Notes: a model not told the origin generated them from the letters alone. 64,000 nt of DNA from UBA5859 sp041940025 (GCA_041940025.1 JBGTSY010000012.1:1-64000); one strand, 5' to 3'. Positions 8,945 to 17,355 are shown, numbered from the stretch's first letter. Made by a program: numbers and translations.

Positions 8945-8962
8945 TAGCGTGAATTCACGCTA
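8945..8962. promoter_or_regulatory. 18-bp perfect palindrome in the metH leader
   Basis: TAGCGTGAATTCACGCTA is a perfect palindrome ending 43 bases before the metH start codon. On the minus strand it lies just downstream of a TATACT -10-like box (plus-strand AGTATA at 8973-8978). It would therefore overlap the transcript start or 5' leader, a classic place for a repressor operator. The core TGAATTCA recalls the half-sites of MetR (TGAA...TTCA) but lacks its 5-base spacer, and it is not a MetJ box. It could also fold as an RNA stem. Confidence 0.5.
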
Positions 8963-8972
8963 AAAGAAGCGC

Positions 8973-8978
8973 AGTATA
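8973..8978 (-). promoter_or_regulatory. Candidate -10 box for metH
   Basis: Read on the minus strand this is TATACT, five of six matches to the sigma70 -10 consensus, about 70 bases before the metH start. No good -35 hexamer is seen at 16-18 bases, which fits an activated or weak promoter. Confidence 0.4.
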
Positions 8979-9316
8979 TCATTGTTTTTTTATTGAAAAT
9001 AACTGATAAAAAATTTGGATTACAGTACGTTTACACAAACCAAGCAGTCTGGACGGTAAAAGTTAGTGCAATTTATCATACATTGGGTTGCCTTGCTGCT
9101 GTACCTCTCTCACAGTTGAGACAATTGCAGTGCGGTTTGAGAATCCATTTTGTCATTTCTGAGATACACGAAAGACTGGGATAATCATGTGACAAGATTA
9201 TCCACAAATAATCCCCTAAATCTCGCGAGAAACTGAATTTTCAAAAAAGAGTACACGCAACCCTTTAGTTGATGGGCTTAAAATAACTCTGACTAAGATC
9301 GCGTGGCCCATAATTT

Positions 9317-9691
9317 TTATCGGCGAATGAGTTCTTCTATCTTGTTTTTTAATATGCCCAGGTTAAAGGGCTTCTTCAGGGTAGCATCTGCACCAAGCGC
9401 CTTTGCTGTACTTAGGTGGCTAACGGGTGATTCGAAGTCAGCACCAGATATGGCTAATACCGGTGTGCTGGGATTGATGCGTTTTAATTCTAAAATTAGC
9501 TCGATACCTTCGCTGCCGGGCATCACCATATCGGTAATGACGATATCAATTTCACGGGAGTGCTTTTGATACTGAGTTAAACCGGAAGCGCCGTTAGTCG
9601 CTTCTATGATTTGGTGTTGATTTAAGCTCAGGAACTCGGAAATCAGAGCCCTTATCTGGTTATCGTCTTCTACTAACAAGATTGTGCTCAC
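9317..9691 (-). CDS. Single-domain CheY-like response regulator
   Basis: The 124-residue protein is one receiver domain with no output domain. All phosphorylation residues are present: acidic pair D9-D10 in LLVEDDNQ, phospho-acceptor D54 in VITDMVMPG, Ser82 in AISGAD, and K107 in LKKPF. It should accept phosphate from a histidine kinase that is not in this window and act by protein contact in the cytoplasm. The next upstream minus-strand gene (9832-10416) carries a degenerate receiver on a DNA-binding protein; the 140-base gap allows separate transcription. The two could act in one pathway, but that is inference. Confidence 0.93.
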   Translation of the reverse strand: MSTILLVEDDNQIRALISEFLSLNQHQIIEATNGASGLTQYQKHSREIDIVITDMVMPGSEGIELILELKRINPSTPVLAISGADFESPVSHLSTAKALGADATLKKPFNLGILKNKIEELIRR

Positions 9692-9831
9692 CGGTGTTTC
9701 TCATTTCGTCACACTAGCCTGATGCTATTGTAAATGTTCAATTCACCGTTGCACTTCAAATTTTATGTAAAATCCGACCGTATTAATTTTATTAATGCGG
9801 AAAAACGTCGTTCAGGAATCAGATTCTTAAA

Positions 9832-10416
9832 TTATGCCAGTTGACCGGTAGATAGGGGAGTTCCCATGCCTAAACATGCTTCCAACTGTGCCTCATCAAT
9901 TGGCAGGATCAAGCAGCGATTTGCGCCAGCGGACTCTGCAAGTTTGACTTTTTCCGCTACCTGCTCGCTCAAAACTGCTACAATATCAATGGCTTTTAAG
10001 TCAGGCTCCTGCTTAATATAGCGACAAATGTCGTATCCAACCAGATCTGGCGCATCCAGATTGATAAAGATTTGGGTGGGTTTGAAGGTCATGAGTTTGA
10101 CCCCCGCATCAAAGCCATCCTCAGCTTGCTCTATCTCTACTTCCGCGTCCGTGCTTTTAATGTTAGCTGCCAACTGTTGTCGTTGACTGGTGCTGGAATC
10201 TACGATCAAAATCCGCTTTTCAAACTCTACCGTGTTTAACGTCAACCCTCTTTGTCGGGCAAAGGATTTGACGTCACTGAACTTAAATCGTCGGTGGCCA
10301 CCAGCAGTGGTCACTGCATGAATTAAGCCCTTCTGAGCCCATTGGCGAATCGTAATTGGAGAGACCATTAACAGCTCGGCCACTTCGTTAGGAGTTAGAT
10401 ATGATTTCTGTTTCAT
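9832..10416 (-). CDS. MerR-like DNA-binding domain fused to a degenerate receiver domain
   Basis: The 194-residue protein has an excisionase/MerR-type helix-turn-helix at 5-55 (YLTPNEVAELLMVSPITIRQWA, then GGHRRFKFSDV). A receiver-like fold follows from about 67 to 185. In the receiver the first acidic site reads VDSS (D73 kept, second Asp replaced by S74), the position of the phospho-acceptor four residues before Pro123 is Asn119, and the invariant Lys is Leu171. It should bind DNA but cannot be phosphorylated in the usual way, so it is probably a pseudo-receiver that dimerises or senses something else. Start at the ATG ending at 10416. Confidence 0.88.
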   Translation of the reverse strand: MKQKSYLTPNEVAELLMVSPITIRQWAQKGLIHAVTTAGGHRRFKFSDVKSFARQRGLTLNTVEFEKRILIVDSSTSQRQQLAANIKSTDAEVEIEQAEDGFDAGVKLMTFKPTQIFINLDAPDLVGYDICRYIKQEPDLKAIDIVAVLSEQVAEKVKLAESAGANRCLILPIDEAQLEACLGMGTPLSTGQLA

Positions 10417-10531
10417 TCATTTCCCCTATAGGTGGACAATCGCTTCCGATATTTAACTTCCTGTCAGCCTGTAATACTATCTCACTGGATAACTTATGCA
10501 ACACTTTTAATAAGCTACAATAAAAATATTC

Positions 10532-10548
10532 TTATCAAGTCATGATAA
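10532..10548. promoter_or_regulatory. Inverted repeat in the divergent MerR-like/DoxX intergenic region
   Basis: TTATCA-AGTCA-TGATAA is a 6-bp perfect inverted repeat with a 5-base spacer, about 115 bases before the divergent MerR-like gene and 138 before the doxX-like gene. It is a candidate operator for the neighbouring regulator. The rest of the 270-base gap is AT-rich with no gene. Confidence 0.3.
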
Positions 10549-10686
10549 ATAAGAAGTTTCTTATGAACAGATATGACATACGAGAGTATCGAGAGAATGA
10601 TGGTAAAAATGTAATATTGCTGATTGCCAAGTGTCCTATCGAGCATTAAATTTAATCTTATCGTTAAGACTTGGAAGGTCAAATTG

Positions 10687-11304
10687 ATGATTGAACTCAT
10701 GAAGAGATTAGGAAACCAGGGACAGGATATTCTGGATGCGAGCAAACAGATTGATTTCTTGGGTCCGCTAGCGTTGAGGCTCTACTTGGTACCCATATTT
10801 TGGATGGCTGGTACTAATAAGCTAAACAGTATGGATAGTACTATCGCCTGGTTTGCGAATCCGGATTGGGGATTAGGTTTGCCCTTCCCTGTGATACTTG
10901 CCTGGCTAGCCACACTATCTGAAGTGGTGGGCGCGCTGTTTTTATTAATAGGATTTGCTGTGCGTTGGATAGCCGTGCCTTTAATGGTAACCATGGTAGT
11001 GGCAGCGGTGACTGTTCATTTGGATCATGGTTGGTATGCGATTGCACCTTCCTCTGCCGATTTGTTAAGTAGTGATGCTGCGGTACAGGCGGCTCGGGAT
11101 CTTAAAGGTTTTCTAGGTTGGTTAAAGGATGCGTATCCAGGTCGTTATGAGACCATTACCGAACATGGTCAACCCGTGATTTTAAACAATGGTATAGAGT
11201 TTGCCGCCACCTATTTTATTATGCTGTTGACGTTATTTTTTGTGGGTGCGGGACGGTATTTGAGTGCCGACTATTGGATTCATAAGATGGCAAGAGAAAA
11301 ATAG
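10687..11304 (+). CDS. DoxX family integral membrane protein
   Basis: I read 205 residues from the ATG at 10687, because GGAAGG at 10673-10678 is well placed for it; the frame is open to a TTG at 10624 that lacks support. The protein has four hydrophobic segments, near residues 26-45 (LALRLYLVPIFWMAGTNKL), 65-90, 93-113 and 175-197. FWMAGTNKL and the SEVVGALFLLIGF turn are typical of DoxX/HvfX-type proteins. A soluble loop of about 60 residues, larger than usual, sits between the third and fourth helices. The family is linked loosely to redox and quinone-related functions; the specific role is unknown. A TfoX_N gene follows 18 bases downstream, likely in one operon. Confidence 0.88.
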   Translation: MIELMKRLGNQGQDILDASKQIDFLGPLALRLYLVPIFWMAGTNKLNSMDSTIAWFANPDWGLGLPFPVILAWLATLSEVVGALFLLIGFAVRWIAVPLMVTMVVAAVTVHLDHGWYAIAPSSADLLSSDAAVQAARDLKGFLGWLKDAYPGRYETITEHGQPVILNNGIEFAATYFIMLLTLFFVGAGRYLSADYWIHKMAREK

Positions 11305-11322
11305 AGGGAGTCATGGCGTGTC

Positions 11323-11664
11323 ATGGCAGTTAGTGAACAACTGAAGAACCACATTATCGAGCAGTTATCCAAGTTGGGACCGATTCGACATCGCCATATG
11401 TTTGGCGGCGTTGGTCTCTATTTTGAAGATCTGTTTTTTGCCGTGATTGTAGAAGATGGCCTATTTCTTAAGGTGGATGAAACCAATCGACAAGACTTTG
11501 AAGCAGTCGGTATGAATCAGTTTATTCCTTTTCGAGATCGGCCAACAAAAATGAATTTCTATCAAATCCCTGAAGAGGTGCTCGAAGATAGCAAAGAGTT
11601 GCGTATTTGGGTGAACAAATCTTTAGAAGTAGCGGTTAGGGCGCGGCGTGCGCCACATCTTTAA
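11323..11664 (+). CDS. TfoX/Sxy N-terminal domain protein
   Basis: The 113-residue protein matches the TfoX N-terminal domain alone: RHRHMFGGVGLYFEDLFFAVIVEDGLFLKVD near residues 21-51, then a PF-x-x-x-PTKMNFYQIPEEVL segment. The C-terminal domain of full TfoX/Sxy, the competence co-activator of CRP, is absent, so a competence role should not be assumed. Many bacteria carry such stand-alone proteins of unknown role. A nearby ATG at 11313 is out of frame and hits a stop. It follows the DoxX gene closely and probably shares its transcript. Confidence 0.88.
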   Translation: MAVSEQLKNHIIEQLSKLGPIRHRHMFGGVGLYFEDLFFAVIVEDGLFLKVDETNRQDFEAVGMNQFIPFRDRPTKMNFYQIPEEVLEDSKELRIWVNKSLEVAVRARRAPHL

Positions 11665-11793
11665 CCGGTACTAGGCCAGCAAGGCATGCTCAGTTTAATT
11701 TCGATACAAAAAATTATTATCAGTGAGCAGTGTGACCGATAATCAAGAGTTGACGTGATTGCAAGGTGTGTGAGCAGAATAAACCGAGGTAGT

Positions 11794-13527
11794 TTAGGAT
11801 TTAGAATTTAATTTAAATTGAAACGGCATCATGAACCACAGACGTTCTCGGGCAAGAGGGGACAATGACTGCTTCATTTGCTTCAGCGGTAGCCCAATGG
11901 CGCGCGCTGATATCGGAGGGGGTAGGCGCCATTTTCTTGAGGGTCGAACCCAATAGTGGCTTGTCTCTTGATCTTTGTCGATGCCTGCCAGGACTTTTGC
12001 TTTGTCGATGGCACATTTTAAATCGCCCAACTCATCAACCAAATTATGTGTCATTGCCTGACTGCCTAGCCATACCCTGCCGCCAGCTACCGGCTCTAAA
12101 TGAGCATCATCCAAAGGCCTGCCATTTAAAACTCGATCTTTGAATTGTTTATAAGATTCTCGAATAGTCTCTTCAATGACCTGTTTTTCTTCTTCGCTGT
12201 ATGTGGATTCAGTGTCGTAAAGCCGCGCGCGTTCGCCTTTTTGTAGTGATTCTTTGTGAATATACATATTTTCATAAAATTCCTGGCTCGCGAACTTCAT
12301 GAACAGCACACCGATGGAGCCAGTTAAGGTTAAGGGTTGTGCCACTATGTAATCACAGCCTGCTGCAATGTAGTAGCCTCCTGAAGCGGCGACGTTTCCC
12401 ATGTAAGCGACGATAGGTTTATGCCGCCGTACACGCTCAAGTTCACGCCACATGAGATCGGAGGCAAGGGCAGAACCTCCGGGGCTATTAATATAACAGA
12501 CGATAGCGGCTACTTTTGGATCTCGCTCAGCGCGTCGTATCGCTTGCGCAAAGGTGTGTGAACCGGCATGTTGATTGCCAATAAAGGGTAAGGGGATAGG
12601 TGATGGGATCTCTCTGCTGGATCCGTACTGAATGCTACCTTCTACCGGAATAATGGCGATCTTATTCGGGGAGTCTTTTTTTGTCGGTTGAACAAGATTA
12701 GGCAATACGTGCTGCAACGGTTGCAGCTTGGGTGGTTGTTTATCGAGACTAGGGGATGCTTCATCGAGAATATTGGCAAGTTGATCTAGATAGGCCACCT
12801 CATCGATTAATTTGTGTTCCTGAGCTTGCTCTGCGCGGTAGGGCGTTTTGTCGATTAGATCCTTGATGGCATTGACAGGTAACTCTCTTCCCTGGCTCAT
12901 GCCTTTAATTAGGGTGTCATATTGCTCATCCAGGATCCAACTCATCATTTCTCGCTGTTCATCGGACATACTGGTGCGCGAGAAAGTGTCACCTGCGCCT
13001 TTATAAGGGGAGATGGCAATGATTTCAGGTTGCAGACCAACAGTTTCTAGAAACTCCGCTAAATAAGAGAAGCTCATCGTCAATCCTAAAACATTCCAAT
13101 AGCTTCCCGGAGGCATCACTATCAAGTCAGCGATGCTGGCAAGGTAGTAGTTGAGAATATTAAAGTCGTCTGCATAAGCCACGAGCTTTTTGTCCGACTC
13201 TTTGAACTGTTGAAAAACAGCTTTCAAACTCTGCACATTGGCCCAGCCGCTTTCCAGTAGGGTGACATCCACAATCAACCCCTTGATACGAGGATCTGCG
13301 CTGACAAGCGTGAGCGTTTTTCTCAGGTCGTCCAGACTGTGTCCATCCACCGGGGCTCGCATCGGCGATGGCTGATACCGATGCCACCAGGGAAGGCGTA
13401 AAGGTTTTTCGCGCAACGGTCCACTGAGATTAAGGAAGAGGAAGTCTGCTGTCTTGCCGCGACGCAGCTTATAGAGATTGAAGGCCCGTTTAGGTGCTTC
13501 TTTTAAGGCAGTGAGGGATGGTTTCAA
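11794..13527 (-). CDS. sppA: Signal peptide peptidase SppA, long (67 kDa) type
   Basis: The 577-residue protein has the duplicated ClpP-crotonase architecture of the long SppA. The catalytic Lys is K176 in ISPYKGAGDTFSR of the first half, and the nucleophile is S382 in GNVAASGGYYIAAG of the second half. The two-half dyad is therefore complete. It degrades cleaved signal peptides at the inner membrane. The start MKPSLTALKEAPKRAF gives no clear N-terminal transmembrane anchor, which E. coli SppA has; an amphipathic basic N-terminus may replace it. It stands alone on the minus strand between the TfoX_N gene (convergent) and a divergent gene at 13714. Confidence 0.95.
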   Translation of the reverse strand: MKPSLTALKEAPKRAFNLYKLRRGKTADFLFLNLSGPLREKPLRLPWWHRYQPSPMRAPVDGHSLDDLRKTLTLVSADPRIKGLIVDVTLLESGWANVQSLKAVFQQFKESDKKLVAYADDFNILNYYLASIADLIVMPPGSYWNVLGLTMSFSYLAEFLETVGLQPEIIAISPYKGAGDTFSRTSMSDEQREMMSWILDEQYDTLIKGMSQGRELPVNAIKDLIDKTPYRAEQAQEHKLIDEVAYLDQLANILDEASPSLDKQPPKLQPLQHVLPNLVQPTKKDSPNKIAIIPVEGSIQYGSSREIPSPIPLPFIGNQHAGSHTFAQAIRRAERDPKVAAIVCYINSPGGSALASDLMWRELERVRRHKPIVAYMGNVAASGGYYIAAGCDYIVAQPLTLTGSIGVLFMKFASQEFYENMYIHKESLQKGERARLYDTESTYSEEEKQVIEETIRESYKQFKDRVLNGRPLDDAHLEPVAGGRVWLGSQAMTHNLVDELGDLKCAIDKAKVLAGIDKDQETSHYWVRPSRKWRLPPPISARAIGLPLKQMKQSLSPLARERLWFMMPFQFKLNSKS

Positions 13528-13713
13528 CAGCTTCGCCTTTGGGGTCTTGTTTCTATCACAAAAACAAGCTTAACACATGGGGATGTTTTTAGGCGATTTT
13601 CATCTAGTTGTCAAAAGAAAAGAATCATAGACTTTGTTAGCGAGTCAATTCCGTGTATCGTCTATGGGGAGGGTTGAGGATAAAACCCGCTAAGCACCAA
13701 AAAGGAGATAATC

Positions 13714-14277
13714 ATGACGTCACTAGAGATTCTCGATGCCCTAATTAGCCGCTATGGATCACAAGCGGAAGTGGCTGAGAAAATCAATCGTAGTCGTAAA
13801 ACTCCTCTAAAAAAGAAAGGACAAATCGCCTCGAAAACCATTGAGAAAGATCTATTATCTCTGTGGCACTCCTTAGATCAAGACAGTGGCGTCAATGACG
13901 AAAACCTAACGACCAGTCAAGTTTCTCATGAACAGACACAACCGTCGAAGGCAACAGATTCGAATGCTGGGGAGACTATGATTGGTTTTAAGGTGTTATA
14001 TCAAAGACCGAATTGTCCTTATGCCGCGTTGGTGCGCCTGGCATTGGAAAGAAAGGCAATAGAGTTTGTTTCCATTAGGGTGGATGAAGGATCGCTTATC
14101 GATGAAAATCTGAGTGCGCGAGGCTGTGTACCATTGCCACTATTCTGCGACGAACAAATTTGGATTCGTCAAACAAAATCTATTTTGGCGCATCTGGATG
14201 AAAATTATGCTGATCACTACATGCCAACCATAAGAGAGAAGTTGTTGAATAGGGTCTTGTTTCAACTAATGGACTGA
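13714..14277 (+). CDS. Two-part protein: HTH-like N-terminus plus glutaredoxin/GST-N-like domain
   Basis: The 187-residue protein starts at an ATG with a strong AAGGAGAT site at 13702-13709. Residues 1-55 are basic and helical (SRYGSQAEVAEKINRSRKT), resembling a helix-turn-helix, though no family is recognised. A low-complexity polar linker (56-88) follows. Residues 90-175 look like a thioredoxin-fold GST N-terminal or glutaredoxin domain: YQRPNCPYAALVRLALE with a single Cys101, and VPLPLF supplying the cis-Pro. An internal ATG at 13978 after GGGGAG could make the second part alone. The end overlaps the convergent LysR gene by 12 bases. Function is unknown; a redox-linked regulator is only a guess. 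Confidence 0.65.
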   Translation: MTSLEILDALISRYGSQAEVAEKINRSRKTPLKKKGQIASKTIEKDLLSLWHSLDQDSGVNDENLTTSQVSHEQTQPSKATDSNAGETMIGFKVLYQRPNCPYAALVRLALERKAIEFVSIRVDEGSLIDENLSARGCVPLPLFCDEQIWIRQTKSILAHLDENYADHYMPTIREKLLNRVLFQLMD

Positions 14278-15144
14278 GCATTGTGCTTCTAATAGGTCTG
14301 TGAACGCCAGAGCAGCACGGCTTAAGGTTCGTTGCTCGTGCATCACCATACCCAACGTACGATGTAACTGAATGCCATCTAATTTGAGTATGGATAAGGT
14401 TTCGTCGATCATCGTGGTAGGAAGCAGGCTCCATCCCAAACCGATGGCGCACATTGATTTTAAAGTTTCCATATAGTTGGTATTTAATGCCGTAGTGAAA
14501 CTTAAGCCAGCGTGTTGAAAGACTTTGGTGACAATGTCACGGGTAAAGGTTCCTTCTGCCGGCAACAAAGCGGGCGTCTGGCTTAGGATCAGCAAATCGA
14601 TATTGGGTTTAGAAAGCAGAGCATGATCCTGAGCGACTACGAATTTTAGCGGATCTTGCCAGATAGGAATAAAACGCAAACCCTGCCAAGGGGTGGTGGG
14701 CAAAGTCACCACGCCAAGTTCAATTTCACCTCTCAATACCTGTTCGCAAGCTTTTTCAGAATCAACGAATTTTAGGTCTAGGGAAACTTGAGGATACGCC
14801 TTACTGTATTGACGTAGTACTTCGGGCAATCGATGCAATCCAATGTGGTGACTGGTGGAGAGGGACAATGGGCCCTGTACGGGGGCGGAGAGATCGGTTA
14901 CCGACTGCTTAATGGCATCCAGCTCCTGTAACAGGGTTTGTGCGCGAGGCAGTAGCAGGTAGCCGGCCTCCGTTAGCAACAATCGTTTACCAATGCGATC
15001 AAACAATTTTTGCTTAAGATGAGTCTCCAGTGCGGCAACTCGTTTGCTGATGGCTGACTGAGTCAGATGGAGTTTGTCCGCAGCGAGGGAAAAACTGTTT
15101 AACTGTGCCACTGTGACAAAAGCTTTTAGTTGATTGGTTTCCAT
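14266..15144 (-). CDS. LysR-type regulator divergent from leuC
   Basis: The 292-residue protein has the LysR winged helix at residues 1-60 (LKAFVTVAQLNSFSLAADKL, then QSAISKRVAALE) and a periplasmic-binding-like effector domain from about 88. It is transcribed away from leuC with a 100-base gap containing a palindrome of the LysR T-N11-A type. By position it should control the leuCDB genes and itself. Similar regulators beside leuC occur in other gammaproteobacteria, but neither the effector nor the regulon can be seen from sequence. Confidence 0.92.
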   Translation of the reverse strand: METNQLKAFVTVAQLNSFSLAADKLHLTQSAISKRVAALETHLKQKLFDRIGKRLLLTEAGYLLLPRAQTLLQELDAIKQSVTDLSAPVQGPLSLSTSHHIGLHRLPEVLRQYSKAYPQVSLDLKFVDSEKACEQVLRGEIELGVVTLPTTPWQGLRFIPIWQDPLKFVVAQDHALLSKPNIDLLILSQTPALLPAEGTFTRDIVTKVFQHAGLSFTTALNTNYMETLKSMCAIGLGWSLLPTTMIDETLSILKLDGIQLHRTLGMVMHEQRTLSRAALAFTDLLEAQCSVH

Positions 15145-15149
15145 TTAAT

Positions 15150-15164
15150 ATTCCAATATGGAAT
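15150..15164. promoter_or_regulatory. LysR-type T-N11-A palindrome in the lysR-leuC gap
   Basis: ATTCCA-ATA-TGGAAT is a perfect inverted repeat. It contains the T-N11-A spacing of LysR boxes (T15151 to A15163) and begins 6 bases before the regulator's own start codon. It is a good candidate for the autoregulatory and leuC-activating site. Confidence 0.6.
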
Positions 15165-15244
15165 GTAAAATATTATAAATATGAATTTGAGTAATGATAA
15201 ATCGAGCCGTAAAATAAAGCAAAAATGGTAATTAGGAGCGAGTT

Positions 15245-16648
15245 ATGGCAGCACACACCCTCTACGACAAGCTTTGGCAGCAACATTTGGTGGCTGAGCT
15301 GGAAGACGGTACCGCGTTGCTCTATATCGATCGACATCTGTTGCATGAAGTGACTTCGCCCCAAGCCTTTGAAGGTTTGCGCTTGGCAGATCGAACACCC
15401 TGGCGCCTGGAGACCAATTTGGCGGTCCCCGATCACAACGTGCCTACCACAGATCGCAGCAAGGGTATTGCTGATCCGGTATCCCGCCTACAGGTGGAAA
15501 CCTTGGACAAAAATTGCTCAGATTTTGGAATTGTTGAGATCCCTATGAATGATGTTCGTCAGGGTATTGTGCATGTGATGGGCCCTGAACAGGGTGCCAC
15601 CTTACCGGGTATGACCATCGTGTGCGGGGATTCCCATACCTCTACACACGGGGCATTTGGTGCATTAGCCCACGGCATAGGCACTTCTGAGGTAGAGCAC
15701 GTCCTGGCGACCCAATGCCTGGTTCAAAAGAAGATGAAAAATATGCGCATCCGGGTGGAGGGTCAATTGGCGGCCGGTGTGACAGCGAAAGATGTCATTC
15801 TGGCGATAATCGGTGAATTGGGTACTGCCGGGGGAACTGGGTTTGCCATTGAGTTTGACGGTGAGGCGATCCACGGGTTGTCTATGGAAGGTCGTATGAC
15901 TCTCTGCAATATGGCCATTGAGGCAGGTGCCCGGGCTGGTTTGGTGTCCGTGGATGAATGCACCATTGACTATCTTCGTGATCGTCCCTATGCACCGAAA
16001 GGTGAGCATTGGCAACAAGCGGTCACTTATTGGCGAACCTTGGTAAGCGATGAGAATTGTCATTTTGATAAAGAGATTGTATTTGACGCCAGTAAAATCG
16101 CCCCACAGGTGACTTGGGGAACCTCTCCAGAAATGGTCGCCCCTATAGATGGCGCGATACCTACATATGATCAGATGCAGACAGATGCGCAACGAAATTC
16201 ACTACAGCGCGCGCTGGATTATATGTCTCTTGAGCCGGGTACTCCGATTCATTCAATACCGCTGGATAAGATATTCATCGGTTCGTGCACCAACTCGCGA
16301 ATAGAAGATCTTCGAGAAGCGGCCCATTGGGTGGCGGGCAAAAAGATAGCCAAGTCCATCAAACTAGCAATGGTGGTGCCTGGTTCCGGATTGGTAAAAG
16401 CGCAGGCAGAAAAAGAAGGTTTGCATCTGGTTTTCAAAGATGCCGGTTTTGAATGGCGCGAACCCGGTTGTTCCATGTGCTTGGCGATGAATGCAGATCG
16501 TCTGGCGCCTGGTGAACGCTGCGCCTCCACTTCCAATCGAAATTTTGAGGGGCGACAAGGGCAGGGCGGACGCACCCATTTGGTGAGCCCAGCGATGGCT
16601 GCTGCGGCTGCCATTGCGGGCCATTTTGTGGATGTGAGAGAAGCTTAG
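15245..16648 (+). CDS. leuC: 3-isopropylmalate dehydratase large subunit
   Basis: LeuC, 467 residues, isomerises 2-isopropylmalate to 3-isopropylmalate in leucine synthesis, as a heterodimer with LeuD and a [4Fe-4S] cluster. Cluster Cys residues are visible in FIGSCTNSRIEDL and in the GCSMCLAMN pair. The aconitase signature VCGDSHTSTHGAFGALAHG is intact near residues 127-145. The start ATG has AGGAGCGAG upstream. leuD follows after 18 bases and leuB after leuD, giving an operon order leuC-leuD-leuB-asd. leuA is not in the window. Confidence 0.98.
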   Translation: MAAHTLYDKLWQQHLVAELEDGTALLYIDRHLLHEVTSPQAFEGLRLADRTPWRLETNLAVPDHNVPTTDRSKGIADPVSRLQVETLDKNCSDFGIVEIPMNDVRQGIVHVMGPEQGATLPGMTIVCGDSHTSTHGAFGALAHGIGTSEVEHVLATQCLVQKKMKNMRIRVEGQLAAGVTAKDVILAIIGELGTAGGTGFAIEFDGEAIHGLSMEGRMTLCNMAIEAGARAGLVSVDECTIDYLRDRPYAPKGEHWQQAVTYWRTLVSDENCHFDKEIVFDASKIAPQVTWGTSPEMVAPIDGAIPTYDQMQTDAQRNSLQRALDYMSLEPGTPIHSIPLDKIFIGSCTNSRIEDLREAAHWVAGKKIAKSIKLAMVVPGSGLVKAQAEKEGLHLVFKDAGFEWREPGCSMCLAMNADRLAPGERCASTSNRNFEGRQGQGGRTHLVSPAMAAAAAIAGHFVDVREA

Positions 16649-16666
16649 GATTAAGGAAAGCTACCA

Positions 16667-17323
16667 ATGAAAAAACTAGTTGAATGGCAAGGCAGTGTGA
16701 TGCCTCTGGATCGAGCGAACGTGGATACCGATGCCATTATCCCGAAACAGTACCTCAAATCCATTAAGCGAAGTGGCTTTGGCCCCAATTTATTTGATGA
16801 TTGGCGATATCTGGATCCGGGGGAGCCAGGTGATGATCACTCGAAACGGCGCTTGAACCCGGAGTTCGTGATGAATCAGTCTCGCTATGAAGGCGCGAGC
16901 ATCTTGTTAGCGCGGGAGAATTTCGGTTGTGGTTCGAGCCGTGAGCACGCGCCGTGGGCTTTGTTGGATGCTGGGTTTCGAGTCTTAATCGCCCCCAGCT
17001 TTGCTGAGATATTTTATAACAACTGCTTTAAGAATGGCATATTACCTATTGTTTTAAATGAAACAATAGTGGGTAAGTTGTTTGATGAGGTGCACTCCAG
17101 TCCAGGATACAAACTACAGATCGATCTGCCCAATCAGCGCATAAATCAGCCGGATGGAACAGCGATCAATTTTCAATTAGAAGAGTTTCGCAAACAGGCT
17201 TTATTGCAAGGACTGGATGAAATTGGCCTCACCTTACAGAAGGCTGATCTCATCAGATCTTATGAGTCGAAACGGCGGCAACAGGTTCCCTGGTTGTTTA
17301 GTGCCACAGAGAGTGACATCTAA
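16667..17323 (+). CDS. leuD: 3-isopropylmalate dehydratase small subunit
   Basis: LeuD has 218 residues, close to the usual length. It is the swivelling domain that completes the LeuC active site. The typical blocks are NVDTDAIIPKQYLKSI near residue 19-34, LARENFGCGSSREHAPWAL near 80-98, and FYNNCFKNGILPI. AAGGAAAG precedes the start. It lies between leuC and leuB on one transcript. Confidence 0.98.
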   Translation: MKKLVEWQGSVMPLDRANVDTDAIIPKQYLKSIKRSGFGPNLFDDWRYLDPGEPGDDHSKRRLNPEFVMNQSRYEGASILLARENFGCGSSREHAPWALLDAGFRVLIAPSFAEIFYNNCFKNGILPIVLNETIVGKLFDEVHSSPGYKLQIDLPNQRINQPDGTAINFQLEEFRKQALLQGLDEIGLTLQKADLIRSYESKRRQQVPWLFSATESDI

Positions 17324-17355
17324 TTTTTTCAATATATTAAGCAGAGGTCGATTAA

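Larger units (their letters stand above)
8903..9316. other. 414-base gap between metH and the receiver gene
   Basis: Besides the metH promoter and palindrome, the gap has an inverted repeat GGATAATC-N9-GATTATCC (9179-9203) that runs into TTATCCACA (9198-9206), an exact DnaA-box match. I looked for the conserved core of a cobalamin riboswitch ahead of metH and did not see one. A 63-codon frame at 8993-9184 has no ribosome site or recognisable content and is not called. Confidence 0.4.

Noticed and set aside
9198..9206. Replication origin suggested by a DnaA box
   Set aside because: Only one exact box is seen and no dnaA, dnaN or AT-rich unwinding element is near.
8903..9316. Cobalamin or SAM riboswitch before metH
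   Set aside because: I looked for the conserved B12-box and SAM riboswitch cores and did not find them.
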